From IMG/VR virus record IMGVR_UViG_3300048837_000495, positions 1 through 59,151 of that record: DNA of 59,151 nt. The stretch is one strand, 5' to 3'. The notes beneath the pieces were generated by a model. The model searched no databases. It had not been told where the DNA came from and saw only the letters and a list, made by a program, of their open reading frames with translations. Of this stretch, positions 1 through 7,107 are shown piece by piece; positions within the stretch are counted from its first letter, which is position 1; each line of letters opens with the position of its first letter. The DNA comes from a virus. The position numbers and the translations under genes are program-made.

Positions 1-11
1 TTTTTTATTAT

Positions 12-144
12 GCTCGGTTTCTCGGTTGCTCGGTTGCTCGGTTGCTCGGTTGCTCGGTTGCTCGGTTGCTCGGTTGCTCGGTTGCTCGGTTGCTCGGTTG
101 CTCGGTTGCTCGGTTGCTCGGTTGCTCGGTTGCTCGGTTGCTCG
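12..144. repeat. 8-bp tandem repeat array, left end
   Basis: About 16 head-to-tail copies of GCTCGGTT, with one variant near the start (CTCGGTTT). The same array in the same orientation closes the right end of the window, so the two are probably one array in a circular or terminally redundant genome. Short open frames through it give a periodic LLGCSVAR peptide and are not genes. From 145 to 290 I see only G-rich then AT-rich non-coding DNA. Confidence 0.9.
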
Positions 145-291
145 CCAGGTATCGAGGGGCCGGGGCTTGTCGTGTTTTTCTAGGGAGGGGGGCTGGGGGG
201 AAACGGTCGGCGGGGGCGCCCGGCTATTTCATACCCTCTCACACACGACACAAAAAATTCCTCAAATTTAACGTAAACCACGTAATACCTC

Positions 292-320
292 TTGACCTAC
301 CGCTAAAAACCTAGTACCGT
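292..320 (+). promoter_or_regulatory. sigma70-type promoter for the first plus-strand genes
   Basis: TTGACC (292-297), a 17-bp spacer, then TACCGT (315-320). The start point would fall near 327, just before a strong ribosome site (GGGAGG, about 331-336) for the gene at 345. The architecture matches the promoters at 994 and 12621. The -10 is not ideal. Confidence 0.6.
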
Positions 321-344
321 GTAACGAAAAAGGGAGGAACGCAG

Positions 345-635
345 ATGCGAAAAATTCGAAACCCACTAACCGGCAGTAGATCAGATATTGTGATCGTGCT
401 GGCTATGTTGTGCGCTCAGGATGGTTGCGACGGCGAACCGTACGACCAGATGATGGAAGCGGCAGAGTATATATCTGACCTGCGCGGACATATAAGTGAT
501 CTACGCGAAGCACTCGAGGCAGTAGTAAGAGACCATGAGTGGCTTGCAAATATCGCTGATATACAAAACATGCCGCGCCCAGAGTGGTATAACAAAGCGC
601 AGGCAGCACTTAAATTAACTAGAAACGATGATTAA
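345..635 (+). CDS. hypothetical protein, acidic helical
   Basis: A 96-residue protein that I do not recognise. It is acidic and probably helical, with a heptad-like stretch around residues 45-65 (SDLRGHISDLREALEAVVRD) that could form a coiled coil. The ATG has a strong GGGAGG ribosome site 8-9 bp upstream and lies behind the promoter at 292. Its end overlaps the next start by 8 bp, so the two are probably translated together. Its position before the terminase small subunit suggests a DNA-packaging or regulatory accessory role, but that is only context. Confidence 0.65.
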   Translation: MRKIRNPLTGSRSDIVIVLAMLCAQDGCDGEPYDQMMEAAEYISDLRGHISDLREALEAVVRDHEWLANIADIQNMPRPEWYNKAQAALKLTRNDD

Positions 636-969
636 ACTCACAGGTTGCAGACTGTCCGAATCAGCGTTCAGCGATGGAAATCGTAGATGGGAAGCTACGG
701 ACCTCGTGCAGTATGCAAAAGGTCTGCCAGTTTACAAACTGCCGTTGAAATATTTAGACCTTTCAATTATGCCGTTTACCGTGACGAATGTCGTTTCGTT
801 GGCGAACCACATCAAGCGAGTCAACGAAACTGACCTAGCCTACCCGGTGATTGTCGGTCCGAGCGGTAACATCCTCGATGGCTGGCATCGCGTGGTTAAG
901 GCCCTGCTCGCTGGCCAGGAGTTTGTCAAAGCTGTTCGGCTTACTACAATGCCGCCGTCGAGCGAGTAA
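628..969 (+). CDS. ParB/sulfiredoxin-fold domain protein
   Basis: 113 residues. The C-terminal half carries the ParB N-terminal-like pattern: a hydrophobic strand (YPVIVGPSG), then NILDGWHRVVKALLAGQ, the G-x-HR element that in this fold contacts nucleotide or DNA, then a closing strand (FVKAVRL). Single-domain ParB-like proteins are common in phages and may be DNA-binding, CTPase or weak nuclease proteins; which applies here cannot be seen. It overlaps the preceding gene by 8 bp and precedes the terminase small subunit, so a packaging or DNA-processing link is plausible. Confidence 0.7.
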   Translation: MIKLTGCRLSESAFSDGNRRWEATDLVQYAKGLPVYKLPLKYLDLSIMPFTVTNVVSLANHIKRVNETDLAYPVIVGPSGNILDGWHRVVKALLAGQEFVKAVRLTTMPPSSE

Positions 970-993
970 CCACAGAGTGTAACACCTTTTTAC

Positions 994-1022
994 TTGACCG
1001 CCCTGCCAAAATGGTGTAACAT
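994..1022 (+). promoter_or_regulatory. sigma70-type promoter at the terminase small subunit start
   Basis: TTGACC (994-999), exact 17-bp spacer, TAACAT (1017-1022). A start point 7-8 bp downstream would fall on or next to the ATG at 1030, so the transcript would have almost no leader. The in-frame TTG at 994 is the -35 box itself and is a poor choice of start codon. Confidence 0.6.
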
Positions 1023-1029
1023 TGAGACT

Positions 1030-1545
1030 ATGGACACCTCCGCTGCGGCAGACATACTGGATTTTCAGATCGGCGACATGCCGGACTTTTGTTTCGACCC
1101 TCCAGCGCTGGACACTTCAAACCAGCGACTCCCCGCTCCTCGCTCAAAAATCGGCCAGCAACCGGCGGCAACCAACGCCTGGGACCCGAGGCTTATTCTC
1201 GACCTCGCCCTCCGCGTGGACAGCCTGGATGACATCCTGGCCCGGTACTCGCTCACTCGTCAGGAATACGACAAACTCAGCGATGTGCCGGCGTTCAGGC
1301 GCGACCTGGCGGTTACCATCCGGGATGTCCGGGAAAACGGAGCGACGTTTCGCCAGAAGGCAAAAATCCAAGCAGAGTCCTATTTGGATGTGCTGGATGA
1401 ACTGGTTTACGCCGACGATACCTCGGCAAATGTCCGTCTGGATGCCATCAAGTTCGCCGTTCGTTGCGCTGACCTAGAGCCGAAAGAAACGAAGGCCGAG
1501 GCGCAGAACGCGACACAGGTCAATGTAAACATAAATCTCGGGTGA
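1030..1545 (+). CDS. terminase small subunit (putative)
   Basis: 171 residues from the ATG at 1030. The central part (WDPRLILDLALRVDSLDDIL, then YSLTRQEYDKLSDVPAFR) looks like the helix-turn-helix DNA-recognition region of phage small terminases, followed by a helical oligomerisation segment (VRLDAIKFAVRCADLEPK) and a polar tail. Small terminases bind the packaging site and load the large subunit. The large subunit lies 6.4 kb downstream rather than adjacent, which is unusual. A TTG at 994 would add 12 residues but is the -35 box of the promoter. If translated from 1030 the message would be leaderless; an internal ATG at 1078 is another option. Confidence 0.65.
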   Translation: MDTSAAADILDFQIGDMPDFCFDPPALDTSNQRLPAPRSKIGQQPAATNAWDPRLILDLALRVDSLDDILARYSLTRQEYDKLSDVPAFRRDLAVTIRDVRENGATFRQKAKIQAESYLDVLDELVYADDTSANVRLDAIKFAVRCADLEPKETKAEAQNATQVNVNINLG

Positions 1546-1609
1546 CGTGGCTGCGCAGGGCTCACCAGAGTAACGTTGCACTTTAACTGATTCACACAAG
1601 GAGCCCACC

Positions 1610-1984
1610 ATGGCTGGAGCCTCGAGCACTTTCTCCTAGGAGTATAACAACAACAGTAATGATCTGCCGGGGCGCACCAAGGGCTTTGCTTATGCCTTCG
1701 TCGCCGACAACGCCACCGCGGCATTCACCGCTCACACGACCGCGCTTTCGTTTGACGGGGCTCTGGCTGCTGTAGGTGTAAAGTTCGGCACCACGGCGCC
1801 GGATAGCCTCACTGTGACGGTCGCAGATGTTCTTGGGGTCACTGTAGCGGCTGGCACGGTAACTGCGTCTGGATATCTCGCGCTTGACCGCCCGATGTAT
1901 TTTACTCCTGGACCGCTAACTATTACGCTCTCTGGCAACACGACGAACAGCGCAGCGGCGACTGTCGCTTTGACTTTTGCATAA
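1610..1984 (+). pseudogene. virion-associated protein ORF interrupted by an amber codon
   Basis: A 124-codon frame starts at an ATG with a good ribosome site (AAGGAG, 1598-1603) but contains TAG as codon 10 (1637-1639), after MAGASSTFS. Beyond the TAG it stays open for 114 codons (EYNNNSNDLPGRTKGFAYAF..., ending TVALTFA). The body is Thr/Ala/Val-rich and predicted beta-sandwich, like small capsid or fibre decoration proteins. No ATG or GTG start follows soon after the TAG. A single CAG-to-TAG change, a sequencing error or stop-codon readthrough could each explain it. Five or more genes here end in TAG, so general TAG reassignment is unlikely. Confidence 0.6.
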
Positions 1985-1993
1985 GGAGTAGCA

Positions 1994-2512
1994 ATGAAAA
2001 CACTCGTACTCGCAGTATCACTTTTGGCCCTCACAGGATGCTCGGCGCTGTTTGGCACTGGCGACTACGGCCAGTATTCAGAGGCTCTTCAATCGCACTC
2101 CGACGCCGAATCGCGCCGCATCGTGGCTCAGTCTTCGGCCATCGCGGAAGCTGCTGCCGTGCCAACCTCCACGCCCACCGAGAGAGCGCTCCTTGCCACC
2201 ATCGCCATGATGCAGATTGAGCGTTTGCAACCGACGCCGCTCGGAATCACGAAACCAACAACCGGCATGGACGTGATGGGCAAGGTTGTTGATGTCGTCC
2301 CTTTTGTTTCATCGACGGCAGGACTCACGTACCTTGGAGTAAAGGCCACACAGGCGGCCGGAAATGTCGAGATCGGGGAAAACGCGACTGTGAGTGGATC
2401 ACTCAACAGACCGAGCGCGACCTCAATTGGCGACGGCGCTACGGCGAATATGCAGCCGTATGAGGTACGACCTGAGGTAGTCAATCCGGTAATTGCTCCT
2501 GCTGCGGAATGA
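1994..2512 (+). CDS. phage lipoprotein
   Basis: 172 residues with a classical lipoprotein signal: MKTL, hydrophobic core VLAVSLLAL, then lipobox LTGC at residues 13-16, giving a mature N-terminal Cys16. The rest is soluble and Ala/Thr/Pro-rich, with a hydrophobic patch (GKVVDVVPFVSSTAGLTYLGV) and an acidic tail. Lipid attachment would place it in the inner or outer membrane of a Gram-negative host. Possible roles are superinfection exclusion, an outer spanin or a virion lipoprotein. It is longer than a typical Rz1. Ribosome site AAGGAG at 1983-1988. Its stop overlaps the start of the next small gene. Confidence 0.75.
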   Translation: MKTLVLAVSLLALTGCSALFGTGDYGQYSEALQSHSDAESRRIVAQSSAIAEAAAVPTSTPTERALLATIAMMQIERLQPTPLGITKPTTGMDVMGKVVDVVPFVSSTAGLTYLGVKATQAAGNVEIGENATVSGSLNRPSATSIGDGATANMQPYEVRPEVVNPVIAPAAE

Positions 2513-2607
2513 TTTACAAACTAGGCGAGTGGTACATAAAGTTTCTTCTGATATGCCTATGCGCTGCATGGGCTACGTTCTTAATTCTAGCGGCTATAGT
2601 GAGGTAG
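2509..2607 (+). CDS. 32-residue single-pass membrane microprotein
   Basis: ATG at 2509 overlaps the lipoprotein stop (ATGA), a sign of coupled translation. The product starts MIYKLGEWYIKFLL and has one long hydrophobic helix (about residues 12-31, ending AAIVR), with positive charge on both sides. It ends in TAG 3 bp before the next gene. The tight packing and amphipathic-to-hydrophobic layout support a real small membrane protein, perhaps acting with the lipoprotein. No family is recognised. Confidence 0.55.
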   Translation: MIYKLGEWYIKFLLICLCAAWATFLILAAIVR

Positions 2608-2610
2608 CGA

Positions 2611-3033
2611 ATGGCACTTACCCAAGGTATTGCCCTCCAAGCGAAGCAGGATTGGCTGTCCGGTGTTCACGCCGCTGCCGATACGTATAAGATTGCACTT
2701 TACACAAGCTCGGCAACATACGGGCCGACAACGACTACGTACAGTAGCACGAATGAAGTAGCCAATGGCAACGGATATACTACAGGAGGCGCAACGCTTT
2801 CTGGGTTCAACGTTACGCTTGATGGTACTACTGCTATTCTCGATTTCACAACAGACCCAACATGGGCAGCGGCAACAATCACAGCCAGAGGGTTCATGAT
2901 TTACAACTCGTCGAAATCAAATAAGGTGCTTTTTGTCGGTGATTTCGGCAGCGATGTATCGTCTACAAACGATACGTTTACTGTTTCGTTCCCGGCGCCG
3001 GCGGCCTCTACCGGCTTAATCCGCATTGCATAG
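2611..3033 (+). CDS. small virion structural protein
   Basis: 140 residues, with an N-terminus (MALTQGIALQAKQDWLSGVH) typical of a small structural protein family seen in many tailed phages. The rest is Thr/Ser/Gly-rich and predicted all-beta (KIALYTSSATYGP, TLSGFNVTL, FMIYNSSKSNKVLF). Such proteins are usually annotated as virion or tail-fibre-associated; the exact role is unknown. It follows the microprotein after 3 bp and ends 7 bp before the next ATG, so it belongs to one tightly packed structural operon. Confidence 0.7.
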   Translation: MALTQGIALQAKQDWLSGVHAAADTYKIALYTSSATYGPTTTTYSSTNEVANGNGYTTGGATLSGFNVTLDGTTAILDFTTDPTWAAATITARGFMIYNSSKSNKVLFVGDFGSDVSSTNDTFTVSFPAPAASTGLIRIA

Positions 3034-3040
3034 GTGATGT

Positions 3041-3976
3041 ATGGCTGCGCCGATAGTGTACCGGTGGGATGATTCTGGGGCCCCCGTAGCCCGCGGAGAA
3101 CGAGCAAGTTTGTGCGATATTCTTTACGCCTGTCTGGTTACAGGATATGGGACGAAGCCGGCAGCAGGTTGGACGCGCGAGTTCGTCAACGCAACCTTCG
3201 ACAAGGCGGTGTTTCAAAATGATCCATCTGCCGGGACAGGATTTTATCTGCAAGTCGATGGGTATGGCGCCGCCAATGCGTACACACCGAAAGTGCAAGG
3301 CTATGAGGCTATGACATCTGTCGATGACGGCCTATTTCCGTTCAACGCTTCTGCTCAGACAATTCCGCTGTCAAACGCAGCTAATACCACAGCCCGACCG
3401 TGGCTACTGATAGCAGACAATCTTGCCTTCTATTTCGTTTGCTGGTCGCAAAGCACTTCCACCCCCGGAGACACCAGTTATATAGCCTCCAAAATGTTTT
3501 TTGGAGATATAGTGCCATTTAGTGCAAACGATGAGTTTGCATGTGCCTTATCTGCCAACGGGCCGTATGGCTCGTTCGGCCCTCTCAATAGTCCTTCGGC
3601 GACAGCAGGTGTTTTAGGGACATCGGGTATTGCTATGCCGAGGCGTGCTGACGGGTCATCTGGGTCTATACTCCCTGTGCTTGTACGCGGTGGCGGGCCT
3701 GGGGCTGATATGTACCAGGGCTCGGCAGGAGTACCTTACACAGTTGGCGGGCAGATACTTATAGCAAGGCCACACATTAACAATGCTGCCGCCAATACAA
3801 TTCGCGGATGGTTGCCAGGGCTCTACTACCCTTGCCACCAGCTTGCCTTCTCTCAATTTCAAAACGTTTCCGTTGACGGGCTCAACTTTGTTAGCTTGCG
3901 GCACAACTCCAACAACTCAGCAAGCTCAGCAACGATAGAAAATTACTTTTTATCTCTCGATGACTGGAGGGTGTGA
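3041..3976 (+). CDS. virion structural protein, fibre-like
   Basis: 311 residues beginning MAAPIVYRWDDSGAPVARGERASLCDILYACLVTGYG, a start shared by a family of phage structural proteins of unknown role, often near fibre or baseplate-type genes. Aromatic and beta-rich throughout, with no catalytic motif. In the middle, an ALSANGPYGSFGPLN segment suggests a compact beta-sandwich. It overlaps the next gene by 1 bp (TGATG). Probably a particle-surface or host-contact protein; this is inference from family resemblance and position. Confidence 0.65.
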   Translation: MAAPIVYRWDDSGAPVARGERASLCDILYACLVTGYGTKPAAGWTREFVNATFDKAVFQNDPSAGTGFYLQVDGYGAANAYTPKVQGYEAMTSVDDGLFPFNASAQTIPLSNAANTTARPWLLIADNLAFYFVCWSQSTSTPGDTSYIASKMFFGDIVPFSANDEFACALSANGPYGSFGPLNSPSATAGVLGTSGIAMPRRADGSSGSILPVLVRGGGPGADMYQGSAGVPYTVGGQILIARPHINNAAANTIRGWLPGLYYPCHQLAFSQFQNVSVDGLNFVSLRHNSNNSASSATIENYFLSLDDWRV

Positions 3977-4263
3977 TGCTTTTCGATTTCCTGGTATTTG
4001 GAGAGCAACCTGCCCCAACCATTCGACACCGCCTGGCGGGGACGGTCACAGTCGACGGGCAACCAGCCGCTCGTCTGGTCTGTGTGTTTGACCGACTGAC
4101 CATGGTGTTGCTCGCCGCCAAATGGAGCGATCCGGCCACCGGAGCCTGGGAGATAGCTGGGTTGTCGGAATATCCGGAGGGGGGTATATTTGTTATTGCG
4201 TCGGGCCATCCAGCGACCGAAAATGCAGCGGTGTTTGACTCTGTTTCGCAGGTGGCTTCGTGA
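3976..4263 (+). CDS. Ig-like/carboxypeptidase-regulatory-like domain protein
   Basis: 95 residues from the ATG at 3976; a GTG one codon earlier is possible. The sequence HRLAGTVTVDGQPAARLVCVFDRLTMVLLAAKWSDPATGAWEI has the pattern of a transthyretin/carboxypeptidase-regulatory-like beta-sandwich: G-x-V-x-x-D-G-x-P strand, turn, then D-P-x-x-G-x-W-x-I. Phages use such domains as small adhesion or decoration modules. It is translationally coupled to both neighbours, with 1-bp and 4-bp overlaps. Confidence 0.6.
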   Translation: MLFDFLVFGEQPAPTIRHRLAGTVTVDGQPAARLVCVFDRLTMVLLAAKWSDPATGAWEIAGLSEYPEGGIFVIASGHPATENAAVFDSVSQVAS

Positions 4264-5018
4264 GCTATACCCCGCCGTCAGGAAGTAGCGTAGGGTTTTC
4301 TGTCGGCAGCAGTTATATTCCGCCTGCTGGCGGTACTATTGATTTTGAATTAGGTGAGACTTCTGGCGCGGCAACAGCGTCTGCTACCGGCGTCTCGGCT
4401 ACAAGCACTGCTGGCTCTGCTACCGGTAAAGGGGCAGCAGCCGTTATCGTCTCAGGCGTAATCGCGGAGGTTTATTTTGGGCAAGTTACGGCCGGAGTAT
4501 CGGCTGTTGCCCAGGTGTCGGGGGCGCAACTGTCGTCTGCGGACGGTACTGCGGTTGCTGCCGGGAAGGCGTTTATCGCGCCGTCTGGTTATCTGCTTGA
4601 AACAGCACATGGATTGTCTACCGCTGACGGCGGCGTGGTTCATATACCAGCAGTCGCATATGCCGTTGGGGAGTTTATTTCTGCTTTTGATGGAGACTCC
4701 GCAGCTAAAGGCAAGTGCAGCGCAACGGCCTCCGGATCAATTGCAGAAATACTTTCCTCGCTCGCGTCTGCCAGCGGCGCATGTACTGTCGTTTGTACCG
4801 GAGGCGTAGTTTTTGTATACGCTGGGAGTGTAGCAGCAGAGCATGTCGCGCGAGTTTTTGCTACGCCGCTCGCTTACGCAGATAGGACGACAGAAATTTT
4901 TTCACGAAAAGCTGTTTTACCGCGAACTTCCGACGGAAATGTGGTATTGTCTTTTTCTAATAAGGTTTCAAAGACCGTCGTTTCCGATACTTCAACGACG
5001 CAAGAGGTAAACCGATGA
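4260..5018 (+). CDS. Ala/Gly/Ser-rich fibre-like protein
   Basis: 252 residues from a GTG that overlaps the preceding stop. The N-terminus has a proline-rich duplicated motif (YTPPSGSSVGFSVG / YIPPAGGTIDFELG). The middle is low-complexity Ala/Gly/Ser/Thr (residues about 33-200), like the repetitive shaft of trimeric fibres. The C-terminal 45 residues are more charged. No family is recognised. The YxPPxG motif is common in short phage tail or fibre proteins. Likely a structural surface protein. Confidence 0.6.
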   Translation: MSYTPPSGSSVGFSVGSSYIPPAGGTIDFELGETSGAATASATGVSATSTAGSATGKGAAAVIVSGVIAEVYFGQVTAGVSAVAQVSGAQLSSADGTAVAAGKAFIAPSGYLLETAHGLSTADGGVVHIPAVAYAVGEFISAFDGDSAAKGKCSATASGSIAEILSSLASASGACTVVCTGGVVFVYAGSVAAEHVARVFATPLAYADRTTEIFSRKAVLPRTSDGNVVLSFSNKVSKTVVSDTSTTQEVNR

Positions 5019-5350
5019 GCACTCCGTACATTGTCACTGGGGATAACACAGCACTACCTGTTCAGTTAAAGAAAAATCGTGCGGTTTTCAATATACCCCA
5101 AGACGCTGTGGTGAAGGTTGCTATAGTCTCATCCGATCACGGAGTAGCATATACAGCCGCGGTTGAGCAGAGTTACGCCGCTACCGGAGCAGATTGGGCG
5201 AACTCTCTTATTGTTCTCGAACTGCCGGCGGAAGAAACAGCAAATGTGTCGTACAGTGGCCCTGCTAAACTTGAGGTACAGGTTACTAACGATGGTGTAG
5301 ATGATACATGGTTCGTTGACGTTGAGTTAATCAGGGGGCACGTATCGTGA
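5015..5350 (+). CDS. small beta-rich structural protein
   Basis: 111 residues (TPYIVTGDNTALPVQLKKNRAVFNIP..., ending VDVELIRGHVS). The spacing of hydrophobic strands resembles the N-terminal Ig-like module of phage baseplate-upper proteins and receptor-binding adaptors. It overlaps both neighbours by 4 bp (ATGA/GTGA), which places it in the same translation-coupled string as the fibre-like genes. No enzymatic signature is seen. Confidence 0.6.
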   Translation: MSTPYIVTGDNTALPVQLKKNRAVFNIPQDAVVKVAIVSSDHGVAYTAAVEQSYAATGADWANSLIVLELPAEETANVSYSGPAKLEVQVTNDGVDDTWFVDVELIRGHVS

Positions 5351-5526
5351 CGCGAATAACCACTATAAACGTTTCTGACGGACGAACCGGAAGTGTAAAC
5401 GAACTAAGGTGTTTGCAATGCACCCTTGATACGCCGTGTGTGTCTGTGTCTGACGGGCTTGATGTGTGCGAGTTTTATGTCTGTTCTGGCGGCATTGAGT
5501 ACTGCACTCTGAACGACGAGGAATAA
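5347..5526 (+). CDS. 59-residue cysteine-rich protein
   Basis: Starts with GTG overlapping the preceding stop and ends TAA at 5526. The product MTRITTINVSDGRTGSVNEL... carries six Cys (LRCLQCTLDTPC, then DVCEFYVCSGGIEYC), which could bind a metal ion or form disulfides. No family is recognised. Coupling to the upstream gene and a further Cys-rich microprotein 4 bp downstream support it as a real small gene. Confidence 0.5.
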   Translation: MTRITTINVSDGRTGSVNELRCLQCTLDTPCVSVSDGLDVCEFYVCSGGIEYCTLNDEE

Positions 5527-5530
5527 AGTT

Positions 5531-5608
5531 ATGATTTGTTGCTATTGTGGGTATGAAATTGAGGACGGAGACGGTGTATGCTGCCCGAATTGCGGACGAC
5601 CAATTTGA
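5531..5608 (+). CDS. 25-residue zinc-ribbon microprotein
   Basis: MICCYCGYEIEDGDGVCC followed by PNCGRPI and a TGA stop. It has two knuckles, CxxCG and CCPNCG, 13 residues apart, which is a complete minimal treble-clef/zinc-ribbon pattern like the N-terminal zinc-ribbon domain found fused to many proteins, here standing alone. It starts 4 bp after the preceding stop. The ribosome site is weak (AATAAAG). The perfect knuckles make a chance frame unlikely. Confidence 0.5.
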   Translation: MICCYCGYEIEDGDGVCCPNCGRPI

Positions 5609-5636
5609 GGCTGACTGATCCGGCTGGAGGTCGAAG

Positions 5637-5867
5637 ATGGAAGAGAAACGCAGCGAGTTAAAAATCGTATCAGTCGCACTCGCAATCATAGCTTGCCAGG
5701 TGCTGGGAATCGACGTAACCGCCCTGTCTGCTCTTCTCGGTGTTGAAGGGTCTGACATACTGGATACTATCAAGCAAGCGCACAGTGGAGACGGTGGGGC
5801 CTATGCTGCCGCTTTGGCTGGCGTGTATGCGCTTGCTCGGGCGTACGTCAAGGGGAAACTCAAGTGA
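5637..5867 (+). CDS. small membrane protein, holin-like
   Basis: 76 residues: charged start MEEKRSELK, a hydrophobic helix IVSVALAIIACQVLGI (about 10-25), a polar linker (GVEGSDILDTIKQAHSGDGG), and a second moderately hydrophobic helix AAALAGVYALARAYV (about 55-69) with a Lys-rich end. Size, topology and position just before a phospholipase-like gene and the endolysin fit a small class II holin or holin accessory. Good ribosome site GGAGG upstream. The next gene starts at a GTG overlapping its stop. Confidence 0.55.
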   Translation: MEEKRSELKIVSVALAIIACQVLGIDVTALSALLGVEGSDILDTIKQAHSGDGGAYAAALAGVYALARAYVKGKLK

Positions 5868-6325
5868 TACACACATACGAGCGCATAAATTACCTCGGCG
5901 CGTCGCTAGAGGTGCAGAGCTGGCTAAAGCCATTGTGGCCGTATGATATGCCGTTTGACAATTGGCCATCATTCTGCGGGGCTGGCGAAGGGATAGGAGA
6001 TTGGCTAATTCCTGACGGCATAGACTACGCCGACATATCTCCAGCGTGTTTCATCCACGATATGGATTTCGCCACACTCCCACGCCAGTGGTGGCCATTC
6101 CAGTGTGCTAATAACCGCTTATATTCAAACATCGTTGCCCTCGTAGAAACGCAGATAGTAGATAAGAAGAAGCTGTCAGACGCTTATTCAAAGGCAAGAC
6201 GTTATTTGGTAGGCGTTTCTGTTTTTGGCTGGTGGCATTTCTCGCCAGAGTCTGAGAATCCGTGGCAAAATAAAACTGTGCGGGATAAACTGAATCGTCT
6301 CGCCAAAGCACAATTGTTGATATGA
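5864..6325 (+). CDS. phospholipase A2-like protein in the lysis cassette
   Basis: 153 residues from a GTG overlapping the preceding stop. Residues 38-66 show a PLA2-superfamily signature: C38-GAGEG, a glycine-rich segment matching the calcium-binding loop, then D57-ISPAC62-FIH65-D66, matching the CxxHD helix that holds the catalytic His-Asp. The C-terminal half is helical with conserved aromatic residues (WWPFQCANNRLYSNI). In this family the enzyme hydrolyses the sn-2 ester of phospholipids. Genes on both sides encode membrane proteins and the endolysin, so membrane damage at lysis or entry is a reasonable inference. No signal peptide is visible. Confidence 0.6.
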   Translation: MIHTYERINYLGASLEVQSWLKPLWPYDMPFDNWPSFCGAGEGIGDWLIPDGIDYADISPACFIHDMDFATLPRQWWPFQCANNRLYSNIVALVETQIVDKKKLSDAYSKARRYLVGVSVFGWWHFSPESENPWQNKTVRDKLNRLAKAQLLI

Positions 6326-6666
6326 GCCCGACACCGCAACCAGACGAAACAAACTTCATCGCAGAATGGGCATGGAAGATAGCGGGTGTATTCGTTGCTT
6401 TCGTCGGCGGAATCGTGTCTGCCACCTGGGCCGTGGCCACCAAAGTGCGAGGCTACGATGACCGGCTCAAGGTTGTGGAAACATCTCAGACAAAATGCCA
6501 ATCGGAAACAATCAAGGGGATATCTGAAAAGCTGGACGAATTGCCAGACAGAATCGAGGCCAAGATGGAGGCTAGGTTCAGCCGCATTCACGAGCGCATA
6601 GACGAGGCGCTACTCGGAAAACGGCATTCAGACGACATGCCGCGGCGCCCACATACGAGGGATTGA
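6322..6666 (+). CDS. membrane-anchored coiled-coil protein, holin or spanin-like
   Basis: 114 residues. One transmembrane helix at about 17-40 (WKIAGVFVAFVGGIVSATWAV) is followed by a long charged amphipathic region (YDDRLKVVETSQTK... IEAKMEARFSRIHERIDEALLG) likely to form a coiled coil, and a basic tail. The layout fits either a single-pass holin or an inner-membrane spanin-like protein. It overlaps the phospholipase-like gene by 4 bp and ends 1 bp before the endolysin start, so it is part of the lysis cassette. Confidence 0.55.
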   Translation: MSPTPQPDETNFIAEWAWKIAGVFVAFVGGIVSATWAVATKVRGYDDRLKVVETSQTKCQSETIKGISEKLDELPDRIEAKMEARFSRIHERIDEALLGKRHSDDMPRRPHTRD

Positions 6667-6667
6667 T

Positions 6668-7105
6668 ATGGCTACCGTTGACCAGATCGAGAAGATACTC
6701 GCGGCGGAATCGCTGTTGCAGCAGGTCAAGAGGCATGAGGGTTTCCACCCGCGCCCCTACCGATGCCCCGCAGGGAAACTCACGATTGGGTACGGCCTCA
6801 ATCTTGACGCTGGTATATCAGAACGACTGGCGTCGCAGATCCTTGAATGGCAGCTTGACTACGTCCGTTCTGGTCTTGCCGGGATGCTACCGTTCTGGTC
6901 GAAACTTTCTCCGTCGCGGCAGGACGTTTTCGTCAATATGGCGTTCAATCTAGGCATGGCTGGGCTGTTCGGATTTCGGCGTATGCTGGAGGCCGCTGAT
7001 CGTGGTAACGTCGAGGGCGTGTGCGCTGAGATGAAGAACAGCAAATGGGCGAAGCAAGTTGGCGCCAGGGCAGACGAACTTATCGAGCAATATAGAAAAG
7101 GATAA
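6668..7105 (+). CDS. endolysin, GH24 lysozyme
   Basis: 145 residues of the T4/P21-type lysozyme (muramidase) family. The catalytic core is HE24GFHPRPYRC33PAGKLT39IGYGLN: Glu24, with Cys33 in the place of the second acidic residue (as in several P21/P1-like endolysins), and Thr39 at the usual +15 spacing. It cleaves the NAM-NAG bond of peptidoglycan. The C-terminal part (FVNMAFNLGMAGLFGFRRML) matches the family helix. There is no signal-arrest-release helix, so export would need a holin. The upstream genes 5637 and 6322 are candidates. Confidence 0.9.
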   Translation: MATVDQIEKILAAESLLQQVKRHEGFHPRPYRCPAGKLTIGYGLNLDAGISERLASQILEWQLDYVRSGLAGMLPFWSKLSPSRQDVFVNMAFNLGMAGLFGFRRMLEAADRGNVEGVCAEMKNSKWAKQVGARADELIEQYRKG

Positions 7106-7107
7106 GC

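Noticed and set aside
26-314. Open frames across the left 8-bp array (LLGCSVAR repeats)
   Set aside because: An 8-bp unit gives a 24-bp, 8-residue period in any frame; no ribosome site and no use of real codons.
1610-1984. Genome-wide reassignment of TAG
   Set aside because: At least six other genes end in TAG with sensible lengths and tightly spaced downstream genes.
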